Source: Bacteroidales bacterium (GTDB lineage: Bacteria > Bacteroidota > Bacteroidia > Bacteroidales > F082). From it: a DNA stretch of 39,738 bases. Numbering within the stretch: position 1 is the stretch's first letter; each line of letters starts with the position of its first letter. The notes beneath the pieces are model-generated. The model did no database searches. It had not been told where the DNA came from and saw nothing but the letters and a program-made list of their open reading frames with translations. The stretch covers positions 1 through 39,738 of the forward strand of contig JAKSNC010000016.1 of assembly GCA_024400195.1 (NCBI GenBank). Reading direction: 5' to 3'. The position numbers and the translations under genes are program-made. Of the stretch, positions 7,850 through 17,214 are shown piece by piece.

Positions 7850-10534
7850 ATGGAAATAAGTAGCAGATATAATCCTTCTGAAATTGAAGGAAAGTGGTAT
7901 GAGCATTGGATGGAGAAAAAATATTTCCACTCCACTCCCGACGAACGCGAGCCCTACACCATAGTCATTCCGCCTCCGAATGTTACCGGCGTGCTTCACA
8001 TGGGCCACATGATGAACAACACCATTCAGGACATCCTGATACGCCGCGCGAGAATGCAGGGCAAGAATGCGTGTTGGGTTCCCGGCACCGACCACGCGTC
8101 AATAGCAACAGAAGCCAAAGTAGTGAACAAACTCGCGCAACAGGGCATAAAGAAAACCGACCTGAGCCGTGATGAGTTCCTCAAACACGCTTGGGACTGG
8201 ACGCACGAGCACGGCGGAATCATCCTCAAGCAGTTGCGCAAACTCGGATGCTCGTGCGATTGGGAACGCACTTCGTTCACGATGGACGAAATCAGAAGCA
8301 AAAGTGTGATTCGCGTTTTCTGCGATTTATACAATAAAGGTCTGATTTACAGAGGCGTCCGCATGGTTAACTGGGACCCGAAAGCTTTGACAGCACTTTC
8401 CGACGAAGAAGTCGTCTTCAAAGAAGAGCACAGCAAACTCTATTATTTAAGGTATTATGTTTATGATGACGACCTGAAAGGAGCAAACGGAGACGAGAAC
8501 GAAGTGATTCACACTGATTCTCAAGGTCGTCGTTATGCTGTTGTTGCCACGACCAGACCCGAAACAATCATGGGCGACACCGCCATGTGCATCAATCCTA
8601 ACGACAAGAAAAACCAGTGGCTTCGCGGTAAGAAAGTCGTGGTACCTCTCGTAGGAAGAGTTGTTCCTGTTATAGAAGACGAATACGTTGATATTGAGTT
8701 CGGAACGGGCTGCCTCAAAGTGACGCCGGCACACGATGTGAACGACTATATGCTCGGCGAGAAGCACAATCTTCAGAGTATCAACATTTTCAATGATGAT
8801 GCGACAATCAGCGAAGCGGCCGGAATGTATGTCGGAATGACGCGTGAAGATGTCCGCAAACAGATTATAATTGATTTACAGGCGGCTAATCTTCTCGAAA
8901 AGGTCGAAGACTACAACAACAAGGTCGGATATTCTGAACGCACCAATGTGCCAATCGAGCCGAAATTGTCGATGCAGTGGTTCCTAAAGATGGAACATCT
9001 TGCCAAGATAGCCCTCGAGCCCGTAGAAAAAGGCGAAATCAAGTTCTTCCCTCCGAAGTATGTCAACCTTTATCGCCATTGGCTTGAAAACATCAAAGAC
9101 TGGTGCATCAGCAGGCAGTTGTGGTGGGGACATCAGATTCCGGCGTATTATCTGCCCGAAGGCGGCTTCGTCGTTGCCGAAAATACTGAAGAAGCACTTC
9201 GTCTCGCCAAGGAGAAAACAAAAAACGACAATCTGACAATCAACGATTTAAGGCAAGACAGCGATTGCCTTGACACATGGTTCAGCTCATGGCTGTGGCC
9301 GATGTCGTTGTTTAACGGAATCCTCGAACCGGATAACGCGGAATTCAAATATTATTACCCGACGAACGACCTTATTACGGCACCCGACATCATTTTCTTC
9401 TGGGTGGCGAGAATGATAATGGCCGGCGAAGAATACAAAGGCCAGATGCCGTTCCGCAATGTCTATTTCACCGGTATTGTGAGAGATAAACTCGGCAGGA
9501 AGATGTCGAAGTCGCTCGGCAACTCTCCCGACCCGATAGAGCTCATCGAGAAATACGGTGCCGACGGTGTCAGAATGGGCATGCTGCTCACGGCTCCTGC
9601 CGGAAACGACCTCCCGTTTGACGACGCATTATGCGAACAGGGACGCAACTTCTGCAACAAGATTTGGAACGCACTCCGACTCGTCAAGGGTTGGAATGTT
9701 GATGACAAACAGCCGCAACCCAATGCCGCAAAAGCAGCAGTCAAATGGTTCGACGAGCGTTTCAACCAAGTCCTCACAGAAACAAACGACAACATCGACA
9801 AATACAGACTTTCCGATGCCTTGATGAGCATCTACAAACTCATCTGGGACGACTTCTGCAGCTGGTATCTCGAGATGGTCAAGACACCAATGGGACAAAG
9901 CACCGACAAAGCGACCTTCGATGCCACGATAACGTTCTTCGAGAACCTGATGAAGCTTCTGCATCCGTTTATGCCGTTCATCACTGAGGAAATATGGCAT
10001 TTCATCAATGAAAGAAAAGACGGCGACGACATCATAATAGCACAGCAAAATAAAGCTAAAAACGTTGACAGACATATCCTTGACAGCTTTGCCTTCACGC
10101 AGGACGTCATCAACAGCATACGCAAGACGCGCGCCGAGAAGAACATATCTAACAAAGAGGCTGTAACGCTTGTCGTAGTTGATAAAGACGGTTCCGTCAG
10201 CCGCGAATTCGACGACGTAATCAAGAAACTGTGCAACGTGTCGGAGATAAGTTACGTCAACGAGAGTCCGAAGAACGCTTTCGGATTCCTTGTCAGGACG
10301 ACGGAATTCTTCATCCCGATGAGTGAAAAAGTCGATAAGACGGCTGAGAGGAAGAAACTCGAAGACGAACTCAACTACGCCAGAAACTTCCTGAAGGGCG
10401 TCGAGGCGAAACTCTCGAATGATAAGTTCGTGAACGGCGCACCCGCTGCCATTGTCGAGAAAGAACGCAAGAAGAAAGCCGACGCAGAAGCCAAGATTGT
10501 CGTTCTCGAAGCACAGTTGAAGAGTCTGGAATGA
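7850..10534 (+). CDS. valS: Valyl-tRNA synthetase
   Basis: The 894-residue class I synthetase has the HIGH-type signature HMGH at 50-53 within [12 protein letters not shown] and the KMSKS signature at 551-555. Between them lies the editing (CP1) domain with [12 protein letters not shown] and [15 protein letters not shown]. The C-terminus has the coiled-coil arm typical of ValRS (residues ~830-894, rich in Lys and Glu). It charges tRNA-Val and hydrolyses misacylated Thr-tRNA. The stop codon overlaps the prmC start in an ATGA arrangement, implying translational coupling. Confidence 0.98.
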   Translation: MEISSRYNPSEIEGKWYEHWMEKKYFHSTPDEREPYTIVIPPPNVTGVLHMGHMMNNTIQDILIRRARMQGKNACWVPGTDHASIATEAKVVNKLAQQGIKKTDLSRDEFLKHAWDWTHEHGGIILKQLRKLGCSCDWERTSFTMDEIRSKSVIRVFCDLYNKGLIYRGVRMVNWDPKALTALSDEEVVFKEEHSKLYYLRYYVYDDDLKGANGDENEVIHTDSQGRRYAVVATTRPETIMGDTAMCINPNDKKNQWLRGKKVVVPLVGRVVPVIEDEYVDIEFGTGCLKVTPAHDVNDYMLGEKHNLQSINIFNDDATISEAAGMYVGMTREDVRKQIIIDLQAANLLEKVEDYNNKVGYSERTNVPIEPKLSMQWFLKMEHLAKIALEPVEKGEIKFFPPKYVNLYRHWLENIKDWCISRQLWWGHQIPAYYLPEGGFVVAENTEEALRLAKEKTKNDNLTINDLRQDSDCLDTWFSSWLWPMSLFNGILEPDNAEFKYYYPTNDLITAPDIIFFWVARMIMAGEEYKGQMPFRNVYFTGIVRDKLGRKMSKSLGNSPDPIELIEKYGADGVRMGMLLTAPAGNDLPFDDALCEQGRNFCNKIWNALRLVKGWNVDDKQPQPNAAKAAVKWFDERFNQVLTETNDNIDKYRLSDALMSIYKLIWDDFCSWYLEMVKTPMGQSTDKATFDATITFFENLMKLLHPFMPFITEEIWHFINERKDGDDIIIAQQNKAKNVDRHILDSFAFTQDVINSIRKTRAEKNISNKEAVTLVVVDKDGSVSREFDDVIKKLCNVSEISYVNESPKNAFGFLVRTTEFFIPMSEKVDKTAERKKLEDELNYARNFLKGVEAKLSNDKFVNGAPAAIVEKERKKKADAEAKIVVLEAQLKSLE

Positions 10535-11397
10535 GAGTTTCTTCCAATTCGGCACGAGACGTGCGCAAGTACTATGCTTCTCTGTTATCGCGGTTGTACG
10601 ATGGCAGAGAAGCATTGTGTATCATAGAGTTACTTCTTGAAAAATATTTTGGGATGAGTCGCATCGACATCGCCTTAAACGACAGACTCAGGCTCAACGA
10701 ATCGGAACTTTTGCAGATAAATTCATCTGTAAAAGAGCTTCTTACAGGAAAACCAATTCAATATTTACTTGGAGAGACGGAGTTTTGCGGTCTGAAGTTC
10801 ATTGTCGATGAAAACGTGCTGATTCCACGTCCGGAAACGGCGGAAATCGTAGAAAAAATCATCGACAATTCAGTTGGAGGCGAGAAAATTTTAGACCTCG
10901 GTACAGGCTCGGGGTGCATAGCCGTCACATTGGCTAAGAGAATACCGGAAGCGGCAGTCACGGCTATCGACATATCGGAGGGAGCGTTGTCGATAGCGAG
11001 ACGGAATGCCGAATACAGCGACGCAAAGGTCGATTTCCGCTGCGACGACATTCTGAACCTTCATTTGGGCGAAGACGAACAGTTCGACATCATAGTAAGC
11101 AATCCGCCGTACATCTGCGAAAGCGAACAGTCGCAGATGCACAAAAACGTGAAAGATTTCGAGCCTTCGGAAGCACTTTTCGTCCATGACTGCGAGCCTT
11201 TTATTTTTTACCGCGCCATCTTCGAAACGGCTGAAAGACATCTGAATGAAAATGGTATCATTTATTTGGAAATCAATGAACGGTTCGGGGCGGAGATGAA
11301 GAGTCTTGCATCAGGATACGGATTCGGCGAAATAATGATTTTGAAAGACTTCAGAGAAAAAGAAAGATGTCTGACGGCAAAGAAGAAGTTAGGGTAG
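10531..11397 (+). CDS. prmC: Release factor glutamine N5-methyltransferase
   Basis: The 288-residue protein has an N-terminal helical domain and a Rossmann methyltransferase domain with DLGTGSGC at 122-129 (SAM site) and NPPY at 191-194 (binds the target glutamine). The [10 protein letters not shown] segment at about 99-108 is typical of PrmC/HemK. It methylates the GGQ glutamine of RF1 and RF2; RF2 is encoded in this window at 19441-20551. It overlaps valS by four bases. The first ~8 residues of the predicted start look atypical, but the overlap arrangement supports this ATG. Confidence 0.93.
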   Translation: MRVSSNSARDVRKYYASLLSRLYDGREALCIIELLLEKYFGMSRIDIALNDRLRLNESELLQINSSVKELLTGKPIQYLLGETEFCGLKFIVDENVLIPRPETAEIVEKIIDNSVGGEKILDLGTGSGCIAVTLAKRIPEAAVTAIDISEGALSIARRNAEYSDAKVDFRCDDILNLHLGEDEQFDIIVSNPPYICESEQSQMHKNVKDFEPSEALFVHDCEPFIFYRAIFETAERHLNENGIIYLEINERFGAEMKSLASGYGFGEIMILKDFREKERCLTAKKKLG

Positions 11398-11442
11398 ATT
11401 CTATAAATTCCGTTTTTTTTCTTTCCGTTGCAAAAAAATACT

Positions 11443-11450
11443 TAACTTTG
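11443..11450 (+). promoter_or_regulatory. Promoter -7 element for the HU/SPOR gene
   Basis: TAACTTTG matches TAnnTTTG and lies 39 bases before the ATG at 11490. This decides against the in-frame ATG at 11367, which lies upstream of the promoter and inside the end of prmC. Confidence 0.65.
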
Positions 11451-11489
11451 CCAATCATTGTAAAACCTGCAATAAACAAAGTTAATATC

Positions 11490-12608
11490 ATGATTATCAA
11501 CTGCTTGATAGAATCTCTTCGTAAAAATGAATGCGTTGTCGTGCCCGAATTCGGAGCTTTTATCACGCAGACACAATCTGCTTCGCTCAACTATATAACA
11601 AACCGCTTCACGCCTCCGCATAGAGAAATCGTCTTCAACTCCAACATTACCGCAGATGATGACGCCTTCGCAAGACAATACGCCGAGACGAAAAACATCA
11701 GCCTTGAGGCGGCATCTAAAGAAATCCACGACTTCGCAATGCAGACCCTCGCAAGAGTCGAAGCCGGCGACAAAGTCGAAATGAAAGGCCTCGGCATCCT
11801 TTCAAGCGTCAACGGACAAATCATCTTCAAAGCCGAAGACACAAACGAGTTGTTAGACGAAGCTTTCGGGCTCAAATCTTTCACCGCACAACCAATATTA
11901 CGGCTGCATTACGACAAGCGCGAGGAACAAAAAGAAGAGAAAAAGTCTTCAGAAAAAGAACCAATCGTGATAGCACCGTTCAAAATCACCATCGCCGAAG
12001 AAGACGCAGTGACGAGAAGACACGACTTCAGTTGGGTTAGGTCGATAATGGCAACGGCTGCAACAGCATTGATACTCTTTATTTTAGCGTGGCACACAGA
12101 TCGTACTTCGCCCAATTTGGCAAGTGCGATTCCTTTTTTCTATTCGTCACCAAACGAATACATCTGCCAAGTGATGACGAAAGATACGGAGACGATACAA
12201 ACGCCCGTTGTTTCAGAAAATTCAGAAGAAAATTCAGAAGAAGTCGTTGAGTTAAAGGTCGAAACTGTCTGCGGGCAAGAGACTGAAAACAATATTTCTG
12301 AAGAAAACAACGAAATTGAAGCGACACCGGAAGTCGATTCCGCAGAAGTCATCGAAGAGGTTGTGCCTCATATCGAAAACCACTATTTCATAATCGGAGC
12401 CTCGTGTGCGACAGAGGCGAAAGCGGCTTCCATCAGAGAATCAATGATCAGCAAAGGTTTCAGCACTTCCGTCATAATGTTCAGCGAGAAAAGGAACACA
12501 TGGCGTGTGACATACGAAGGACATCCTACAAAGGAAGAAGCGCTGCCCAGGCTTGAAGCTATCAGGGCTGAATATGACGAGACGGCCTGGCTTTTGTTCC
12601 AAAAATAA
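11490..12608 (+). CDS. HU-CCDC81-type and SPOR-domain membrane protein
   Basis: The 372-residue protein has two tandem N-terminal regions resembling the bacterial HU-CCDC81 domains (IIESLRKNECVVVPEFGAFI-like opening, then VEMKGLGIL). A single membrane segment lies at about residues 183-203 (ATAATALILFILAW). An acidic Glu/Asn-rich linker follows, and a C-terminal SPOR domain spans about 298-372 (YFIIGASCATEAKAA, then WRVTYEG). SPOR domains bind denuded glycan strands at division sites, and this architecture is widespread in Bacteroidetes. It therefore probably links the inner membrane or cytoplasmic face to septal peptidoglycan. The function of the HU-like part is unknown; DNA binding is possible but unproven. 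A separate promoter lies upstream. Confidence 0.85.
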   Translation: MIINCLIESLRKNECVVVPEFGAFITQTQSASLNYITNRFTPPHREIVFNSNITADDDAFARQYAETKNISLEAASKEIHDFAMQTLARVEAGDKVEMKGLGILSSVNGQIIFKAEDTNELLDEAFGLKSFTAQPILRLHYDKREEQKEEKKSSEKEPIVIAPFKITIAEEDAVTRRHDFSWVRSIMATAATALILFILAWHTDRTSPNLASAIPFFYSSPNEYICQVMTKDTETIQTPVVSENSEENSEEVVELKVETVCGQETENNISEENNEIEATPEVDSAEVIEEVVPHIENHYFIIGASCATEAKAASIRESMISKGFSTSVIMFSEKRNTWRVTYEGHPTKEEALPRLEAIRAEYDETAWLLFQK

Positions 12609-12619
12609 AAATCTTTATC

Positions 12620-13288
12620 GTGAGCAGTAAAAACAAATTGCAGAGATTCGCCGAAAACCTCACATTCGACAACCTTTTCCAATATTCGTACGAGCGTGTC
12701 ACCGCCGAAGGCTTCCCATATAAAGGCCGTTGGAACGAATTTTTCAAGAACGACAACCCTATTGTTTTGGAACTCGGCTGCGGCAAAGGCGAATACACCG
12801 TCGGACTTGCTAAGGCGCATCCGGAGATGAACTTCATCGGCGTTGACATCAAAGGAGCGAGAATCTGGCGCGGACTCACCACGGCCCGCGACGGCAAAAT
12901 GCCCAACGTCGCCTTCATTAGAACGCGTATTGAGTTGATAGACAATTTCTTCGATAAAGATGAAGTCTCAGAGATTTGGATAACATTCCCCGACCCGCAA
13001 CCTCAGAAATCGCGTGAACGCAAACGCCTCACGGGGCCGATGTTTTTGGAACGCTACCGCCATTTCCTCAAGGAAGACGGTGTCGTCAATCTCAAAACCG
13101 ACAGCGAACTGCTTTACGAATACACTAAAGAAGTCGTAAGAGAGGGAAACTACCAAACCTTCTACTCAACAGACGATTTATATTCCACTCCGGACGATTT
13201 GGAAGTGAAAAACATACGCACGTTCTACGAACAAATGTGGCTCGCTCAAGGACTGACAATCAAATATTTACGATTTGGGATAAGATAA
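12620..13288 (+). CDS. trmB: tRNA (guanine-N7-)-methyltransferase
   Basis: The 222-residue protein starts with GTG, 11 bases after the previous stop. It has the SAM motif ELGCGKGEYTVGLA at about 51-64, GVDIKGARIWRG, and the signature WITFPDPQPQKSRERKRL that defines TrmB. It forms m7G46 in the variable loop of tRNAs. It is probably co-transcribed with the HU/SPOR gene. Its last ~50 bases overlap the long form of the small RiPP-like ORF in another frame. Confidence 0.95.
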   Translation: MSSKNKLQRFAENLTFDNLFQYSYERVTAEGFPYKGRWNEFFKNDNPIVLELGCGKGEYTVGLAKAHPEMNFIGVDIKGARIWRGLTTARDGKMPNVAFIRTRIELIDNFFDKDEVSEIWITFPDPQPQKSRERKRLTGPMFLERYRHFLKEDGVVNLKTDSELLYEYTKEVVREGNYQTFYSTDDLYSTPDDLEVKNIRTFYEQMWLAQGLTIKYLRFGIR

Positions 13289-13563
13289 TTGTTGATTGTA
13301 AATTATTTAAAAAGTTAAATAAAAAACTTGAACTTAACAAGCAAGTAGTGGCAAAATTAAATGAAGTTGTGGGCGGAAGAGATCATTTTTCTACTATATG
13401 CCTTACAAAACAGACTTGTGCGCAAGATACCATCCAAGACCCAACATGGGCGGATCTAAAAGGTTTTCCGTGGTGTGAAGGCAATTGGACTTCAGACTTT
13501 ACATGCACTCCATCAAATTATGAAGGACATAAAACTTGCTGGACAGCACCTATGGGTGTTTGA
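13237..13563 (+). CDS. RiPP-like precursor peptide with double-glycine leader (start uncertain)
   Basis: The meaningful part begins at about 13303. A leader containing KKLNKKLELNKQVVAKLN is followed by VVGG (glycine codons at 13372-13377) and a 62-residue core with five cysteines, many Thr/Ser and three aromatic-glycine segments. The LxLNKxxxAxLN plus GG layout is that of Bacteroidetes class I lanthipeptide or GG-Bacteroidales natural-product precursors, which are cleaved after GG by a C39-type peptidase transporter. The odd point is the start. No ATG, GTG or TTG is in frame between 13240 and the leader; the only one is the ATG at 13237 inside trmB, which would add ~25 residues. Either a non-standard start is used or the start codon has been lost. 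No LanB, LanC or C39 transporter is present in the window. Confidence 0.55.
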   Translation: MARSRTDNQIFTIWDKIIVDCKLFKKLNKKLELNKQVVAKLNEVVGGRDHFSTICLTKQTCAQDTIQDPTWADLKGFPWCEGNWTSDFTCTPSNYEGHKTCWTAPMGV

Positions 13564-13572
13564 TAGAGATTA

Positions 13573-13614
13573 AGGTGTGTCAAAAGTGAGATCTAATCCA
13601 TTCTTGGCACACCT
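13573..13614 (+). promoter_or_regulatory. Hairpin between precursor gene and downstream genes
   Basis: AGGTGTGTCAA (13573-13583) pairs with TTGGCACACCT (13604-13614), 11 bp with one G-U pair and a 20-base loop. It begins nine bases after the precursor stop and has no T tract. In peptide operons such stems often act as partial terminators or as 3' stabilisers of the precursor mRNA. That role is inferred here. Confidence 0.4.
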
Positions 13615-13633
13615 GATTGTAATTCAATGTATT

Positions 13634-15061
13634 ATGAAAAGAAATCTCATACTTGTATTTGTAACAATCATTATTGAATCGTTTGCATATCCGCAGGCCG
13701 ACAACAGCATATTTGTCAACGCTATTGTGACTAATAACAAGGGCATGTTTTTGAAGGACGTTGCAATATACGATAACAATAATACTTTAATCGGGATTAC
13801 AAATAGAGATGGCAAGACTGAATTTCACGCGTATAGCAACGACACTGTCTTTTTTTCACACATCGGATTTGAGAGAAAAGCTGTAAAAATAGACACTTTA
13901 TCATCATTTGCAGTAAAAGACGGTATTTATTCCATGCTTGTTGTTTTGGAAAAGAAGCCACACATATTGCCCGAAGCCGTCGTCGTTGAAAACGCCCCTC
14001 ATCTTGCATATAGCAACAAAGACATCTGGGTGTCGAACTACAAAGTGACAAACGATGGGTTATATCTGATTGTTGACAATATTTCCGAGCATACTTTGAT
14101 TCTTCTGAGTCACGAGCAAGACACACTGTCGAAAATAAAGATAGATGACGATTTTGAAAATTTTTATGAAGATGCCTTTGGAAATATACACTTGTATAGT
14201 GCAGACTCTGTCTATCAGACCTTTTACGATGGTGAAAAGTTAAATTTTATATATGGTAACGACTACAAGACATTTAGCCAGGTGCTATTACCCGTTAAAG
14301 TTGTGACCGACAGCATTTTGATAACGCAGAAATATGGTTTATTGTATCAGGAGATTTTTTACTACAAGGTACATCGCCGTACAAAAGAGTTCGGTTTACT
14401 TGCCGACTTGATCGGCTCGGCTTGTGAGGCTGCAAAATTCTTTTGGATTGATGTTAGAAGAGATGCGATAATAGACCGTGTAATGGCTGAAAACCCAATG
14501 TTCGTCAACCCTGACAATGTGCGGTTTGGGAACGATTTGTTATTTCTTGAACAAGATAATGATGTTTTACCAAATGCCTCAATAAATGAGAAAGAAATTT
14601 ATAACAACACTATTTTGAAACATTTTTATAATTCTGCTTACTTCACATTTACCCCTATCTATTGCCCGATAGAGTTTATCAACGATACCATTTATATATT
14701 TGATTTTGAAAATGATAAACTTATGAGGTTTAACGAAGATGGAACCTTTGTTTCCGAAAGTGATATGACGTTTCACCGAACAACATATTTTAAAAACATC
14801 AAGATTAACAATCCATGGGACAACAACATTATTGTTGATAAAGCAATTGGCAAATGCTACGCCCAGTTTTCAACCGATGGCATCGTAACACTGAAGGAAA
14901 TAAACTTAAAAGACGGTACAATCCATCACGAAATCAAGCTTTCAGACCATTATTTTCCAACAAACATTCAGATTTACAACAACTTTGTGTATTACATCTT
15001 CATCGATTCGCGCAAACAAATGGGCGGCTGCAGAAGCCTCTACAAAATGGAATTGAAATGA
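13634..15061 (+). CDS. Secreted protein with carboxypeptidase-regulatory-like N-terminus
   Basis: The 475-residue form starts at the ATG at 13634, which gives a signal peptide (MKRNLILVFVTIIIESFAYPQ); the upstream in-frame ATG at 13577 would spoil it. Residues ~25-100 form a CarboxypepD_reg-like beta-sandwich (VTNNKGMFLKDVAIYD, then GKTEFHAYSNDTVFFSHIGF, ending VVLEKK). The rest has repeated beta-strand segments (FGNIHLYSADSVYQTF, FINDTIYIFDFENDKLM) compatible with a six-bladed propeller. I recognise no catalytic site. It lies in an AT-rich island downstream of the RiPP-like precursor and upstream of the metallopeptidase, so a linked exported function is plausible but unproven. Confidence 0.6.
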   Translation: MKRNLILVFVTIIIESFAYPQADNSIFVNAIVTNNKGMFLKDVAIYDNNNTLIGITNRDGKTEFHAYSNDTVFFSHIGFERKAVKIDTLSSFAVKDGIYSMLVVLEKKPHILPEAVVVENAPHLAYSNKDIWVSNYKVTNDGLYLIVDNISEHTLILLSHEQDTLSKIKIDDDFENFYEDAFGNIHLYSADSVYQTFYDGEKLNFIYGNDYKTFSQVLLPVKVVTDSILITQKYGLLYQEIFYYKVHRRTKEFGLLADLIGSACEAAKFFWIDVRRDAIIDRVMAENPMFVNPDNVRFGNDLLFLEQDNDVLPNASINEKEIYNNTILKHFYNSAYFTFTPIYCPIEFINDTIYIFDFENDKLMRFNEDGTFVSESDMTFHRTTYFKNIKINNPWDNNIIVDKAIGKCYAQFSTDGIVTLKEINLKDGTIHHEIKLSDHYFPTNIQIYNNFVYYIFIDSRKQMGGCRSLYKMELK

Positions 15062-15141
15062 ATATTGAAAATAAGTTAGGGACTGTCGGAAAATGTTGAA
15101 AACTTTTCTAATAAATTGATTAATAATTCGTTAGAATTTTG

Positions 15142-15149
15142 TATCTTTG
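15142..15149 (+). promoter_or_regulatory. Candidate upstream promoter of the metallopeptidase operon
   Basis: TATCTTTG matches the -7 consensus and lies 222 bases before the metallopeptidase ATG. A transcript from here would include the hairpin at 15164-15205. The 15062-15371 stretch holds this promoter, the hairpin, a second promoter and no convincing gene. Confidence 0.45.
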
Positions 15150-15163
15150 ATGTCGGGAAACAA

Positions 15164-15205
15164 AATTCCCCCAACCACAGTAAAAAAACGAAAATTGGGG
15201 GAATT
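15164..15205 (+). promoter_or_regulatory. Stem-loop in the leader of the metallopeptidase operon
   Basis: AATTCCCCCAA (15164-15174) pairs perfectly with TTGGGGGAATT (15195-15205) around a 20-base A-rich loop. It lies 15 bases downstream of the TATCTTTG element. A smaller TCCGG/CCGGA stem follows at 15247-15265. No T tract follows, so it is not a standard terminator. It could be a regulatory leader or part of a dispersed repeat. Confidence 0.4.
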
Positions 15206-15281
15206 GCAAAAAAACTCTGCCCCTGCCGTAGAAAATAGACGAAAAATCCGGCCAAAACGACCGGAATGAGATATAAAAACG

Positions 15282-15289
15282 TAACTTTG
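15282..15289 (+). promoter_or_regulatory. Candidate proximal promoter of the metallopeptidase operon
   Basis: TAACTTTG matches the -7 consensus and lies 82 bases before the ATG at 15372. Together with the element at 15142 it would form a tandem promoter pair. Confidence 0.45.
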
Positions 15290-15371
15290 ATGAGTCGAAC
15301 GCAGAAAACGGATGGGACCAGTCGCTGCTTCGCTCAAAACAAAAACATTAAACGACAATCCCTGTTTTATT

Positions 15372-16556
15372 ATGAAAAAATCAGTCGTCATCATCGCCTT
15401 TTTTATGTCGTTTGTCAGTGCTGTTGCGCAGACAGAGCAGTTTCATACCGACATGAAGTTGCGTGATTCATTTTGGCTTGACACGACGTCTGCCGATTTC
15501 CAAAATATTCTGGATTTGTGGGAAAATTATAAGTTTTGCGTCTTTTATGATTGGTGTAAACTGCAGGAAGATTCGCTGTGGGAGCCAAAGGGCCCTTTGT
15601 TTTGGGAAAGGTCGGAAAGATGCAAATACAAAAATCCAGACTGGATCTTGCAGAGTCTTCAACTTGTTCCGTATGACTACATATCTGGTAAAGAACTATT
15701 AATCGGCATTGAGAAACGTAACGATACACTTTTCGAGTTACGGACAATGTTTTATGACCAAAGCAACGATTCTATCAAAATGAGAGGTGTCTTTACACTA
15801 CCTGTGGTAAAGCATTCCGACTCAGACTATAAATTCTTTACAAAATTATCGTTGATAAAGCCGACCCTGCAAAAATATCAAATAGGATGGCTCACGTTCC
15901 TTTATCCTGTTGGTTACAATTTCGACAATGATTCGGCAGAATCGACATTCGTCGCTGCCGACAGTTTTGTCAAAGCACTCGGATTAGATAATCCAAAACA
16001 ATTTGAATATTATCTGTTTGAGACGAGAACAGATTTTTGGCGTTCGATAGGTGTTGATGTCAGCCCGTATGACTTCATCGGTTGTTCAAGAGTTTATTCG
16101 GGAGGACGCTGTTTCAACGAATGCAATATTGCTTTTTACACATGCGGAGGGGAGTCATCAGCACACGAACTTCTACATTTCCTTATATATCAAAAACATC
16201 CTGAAAGGGAATCAAGTGAATTTGAGGAAGGAGTCTGCTCTTATTTTGGCGGTCATTCAAACGAGACGAAAGATGTCTTGTTGCTCAGGCTGAAAGACTG
16301 GTTGAACGAGAATCAGCAGATTGACTTGTCAGCCTCTTTGTCTGGTTATGCTGATTTTACTGAAAACTATACATACATGATACAGATGGTAATATGCGAA
16401 ATGGTTTATAAAAAAGGTGGCATCGAAATGGTATTTGAAATGCTTTTCAGCATTTCAAATAATGATGATGAATATGATGCCATTGAAAAATATCTCAGCA
16501 TCAAAAGAAAAAATCTAAATAAAACATTCAGAGAATATCTAAATAACAATTATTAG
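15372..16556 (+). CDS. Secreted HExxH zinc metallopeptidase, uncharacterised
   Basis: The 394-residue protein starts at an ATG giving a signal peptide (MKKSVVIIAFFMSFVSAVAQ). Residues 265-269 read HELLH, a zincin motif, inside the hydrophobic context SSAHELLHFLIY. Glutamates at 285-286 in FEEGVCSYF are candidates for the third zinc ligand, as in gluzincins. The rest matches no family I know. It is expected in the periplasm or outside the cell. With the IS element removed, the next gene would lie about 26 bases downstream, so the two probably formed one operon. Action on a neighbouring peptide or protein is a possibility only. Confidence 0.65.
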   Translation: MKKSVVIIAFFMSFVSAVAQTEQFHTDMKLRDSFWLDTTSADFQNILDLWENYKFCVFYDWCKLQEDSLWEPKGPLFWERSERCKYKNPDWILQSLQLVPYDYISGKELLIGIEKRNDTLFELRTMFYDQSNDSIKMRGVFTLPVVKHSDSDYKFFTKLSLIKPTLQKYQIGWLTFLYPVGYNFDNDSAESTFVAADSFVKALGLDNPKQFEYYLFETRTDFWRSIGVDVSPYDFIGCSRVYSGGRCFNECNIAFYTCGGESSAHELLHFLIYQKHPERESSEFEEGVCSYFGGHSNETKDVLLLRLKDWLNENQQIDLSASLSGYADFTENYTYMIQMVICEMVYKKGGIEMVFEMLFSISNNDDEYDAIEKYLSIKRKNLNKTFREYLNNNY

Positions 16557-16577
16557 ACATGAGATACACTTTATTTA

Positions 16578-17206
16578 GAATCTGTTTTGAAATCATTGGA
16601 AGAATTTGTTAAGCATAATCTGGGCGAAAGCCAGCTGGACCATAGCCTCGGCCGTGTCCGCCAGATACTCATAGTCGATGGTCAGGTGCCTGAAGTTCTC
16701 TAACCAGGCAAACGAGCGCTCCACTATCCACCGTTTGGGAAGTATAGGAAACTTGGTAGGACATTCATCAGGACGGAGAACAACTTCCACTGTCCATCCG
16801 AATTTCTTTGCAACCCAGTCTCCGAGTGTCCCCATGTAGCCTTCATCTGCAAGTATCTTGACAAGGCGGGGAAACTTGTGTTCAAGCCTCTCAATTACTT
16901 TCGGAGCGCCCCTGCTGTCGTGAAGGTTGGCCTCGTGTACAGCTACCGCCATTGGCAGCCTATCTTGTTGATGTAAAGGATAGCGTTCATAATGTCACGG
17001 AGCGAATGTTTTCTGGTTCTTTCTTGCGCGTTAATGATTTTTTTATAACTTGCCACTGATTGTCAGTGAGGTTGGTTGAATATTCGTACATAACTTTAAT
17101 TGATTGGTACTCATAAAGTTACGAAAAATATTTCAATTAACCTACTGATAATCAATTATTTATATCACTTTATAGCAAAATTTTTGATTCATTTCAAAAC
17201 AGATTC
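16578..17206. mobile_element. IS5-family deletion derivative with TIRs and TTA target duplication
   Basis: Perfect 16-bp terminal repeats, GAATCTGTTTTGAAAT at 16578-16593 and its inverse at 17191-17206, bound a 629-bp element. TTA flanks both sides (16575-16577 and 17207-17209), the TNA-type duplication known in parts of the IS5 family. It sits between two genes of the secreted-protein operon, and its right end is only nine bases from the next start codon. Its terminal repeat differs at two positions from that of the MITE at 19171-19354. Confidence 0.85.
16593..17091 (-). pseudogene. IS5-family transposase, frameshifted and internally deleted
   Basis: On the minus strand an N-terminal piece starts at 17091 with MYEYSTNLTDNQWQVIKK, then shifts frame to RKHSLRDIMNAILYINKIGCQWR. 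The middle of the gene, including part of the DDE site, is missing. The C-terminal piece MAVAVHEANLHDSRG to the stop at 16593 is intact (a 119-codon frame, 16593-16952), with the motifs ILADEGYMG and RWIVERSFAWL. The join is at a TGCCAATGGCGG-like sequence that could encode both CQWR and LPMA, so the deletion probably formed by short-homology recombination. The enzyme is dead. Confidence 0.85.
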
Positions 17207-17214
17207 TTACATTG

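Noticed and set aside
9629-10615. 328-codon minus-strand frame opposite valS/prmC
   Set aside because: It is antisense to conserved ValRS codons and arises from codon bias; no family match.
13256-13299. ACAATCAA/TTGATTGT inverted repeat around the trmB stop
   Set aside because: Eight base pairs with a 28-base gap in AT-rich DNA is weak; no T tract follows.
15131-15394. 87-codon minus-strand frame opposite the metallopeptidase leader
   Set aside because: It reads across promoter and hairpin sequence and has no signal or domain. It is more likely a shadow of a structured leader or repeat.
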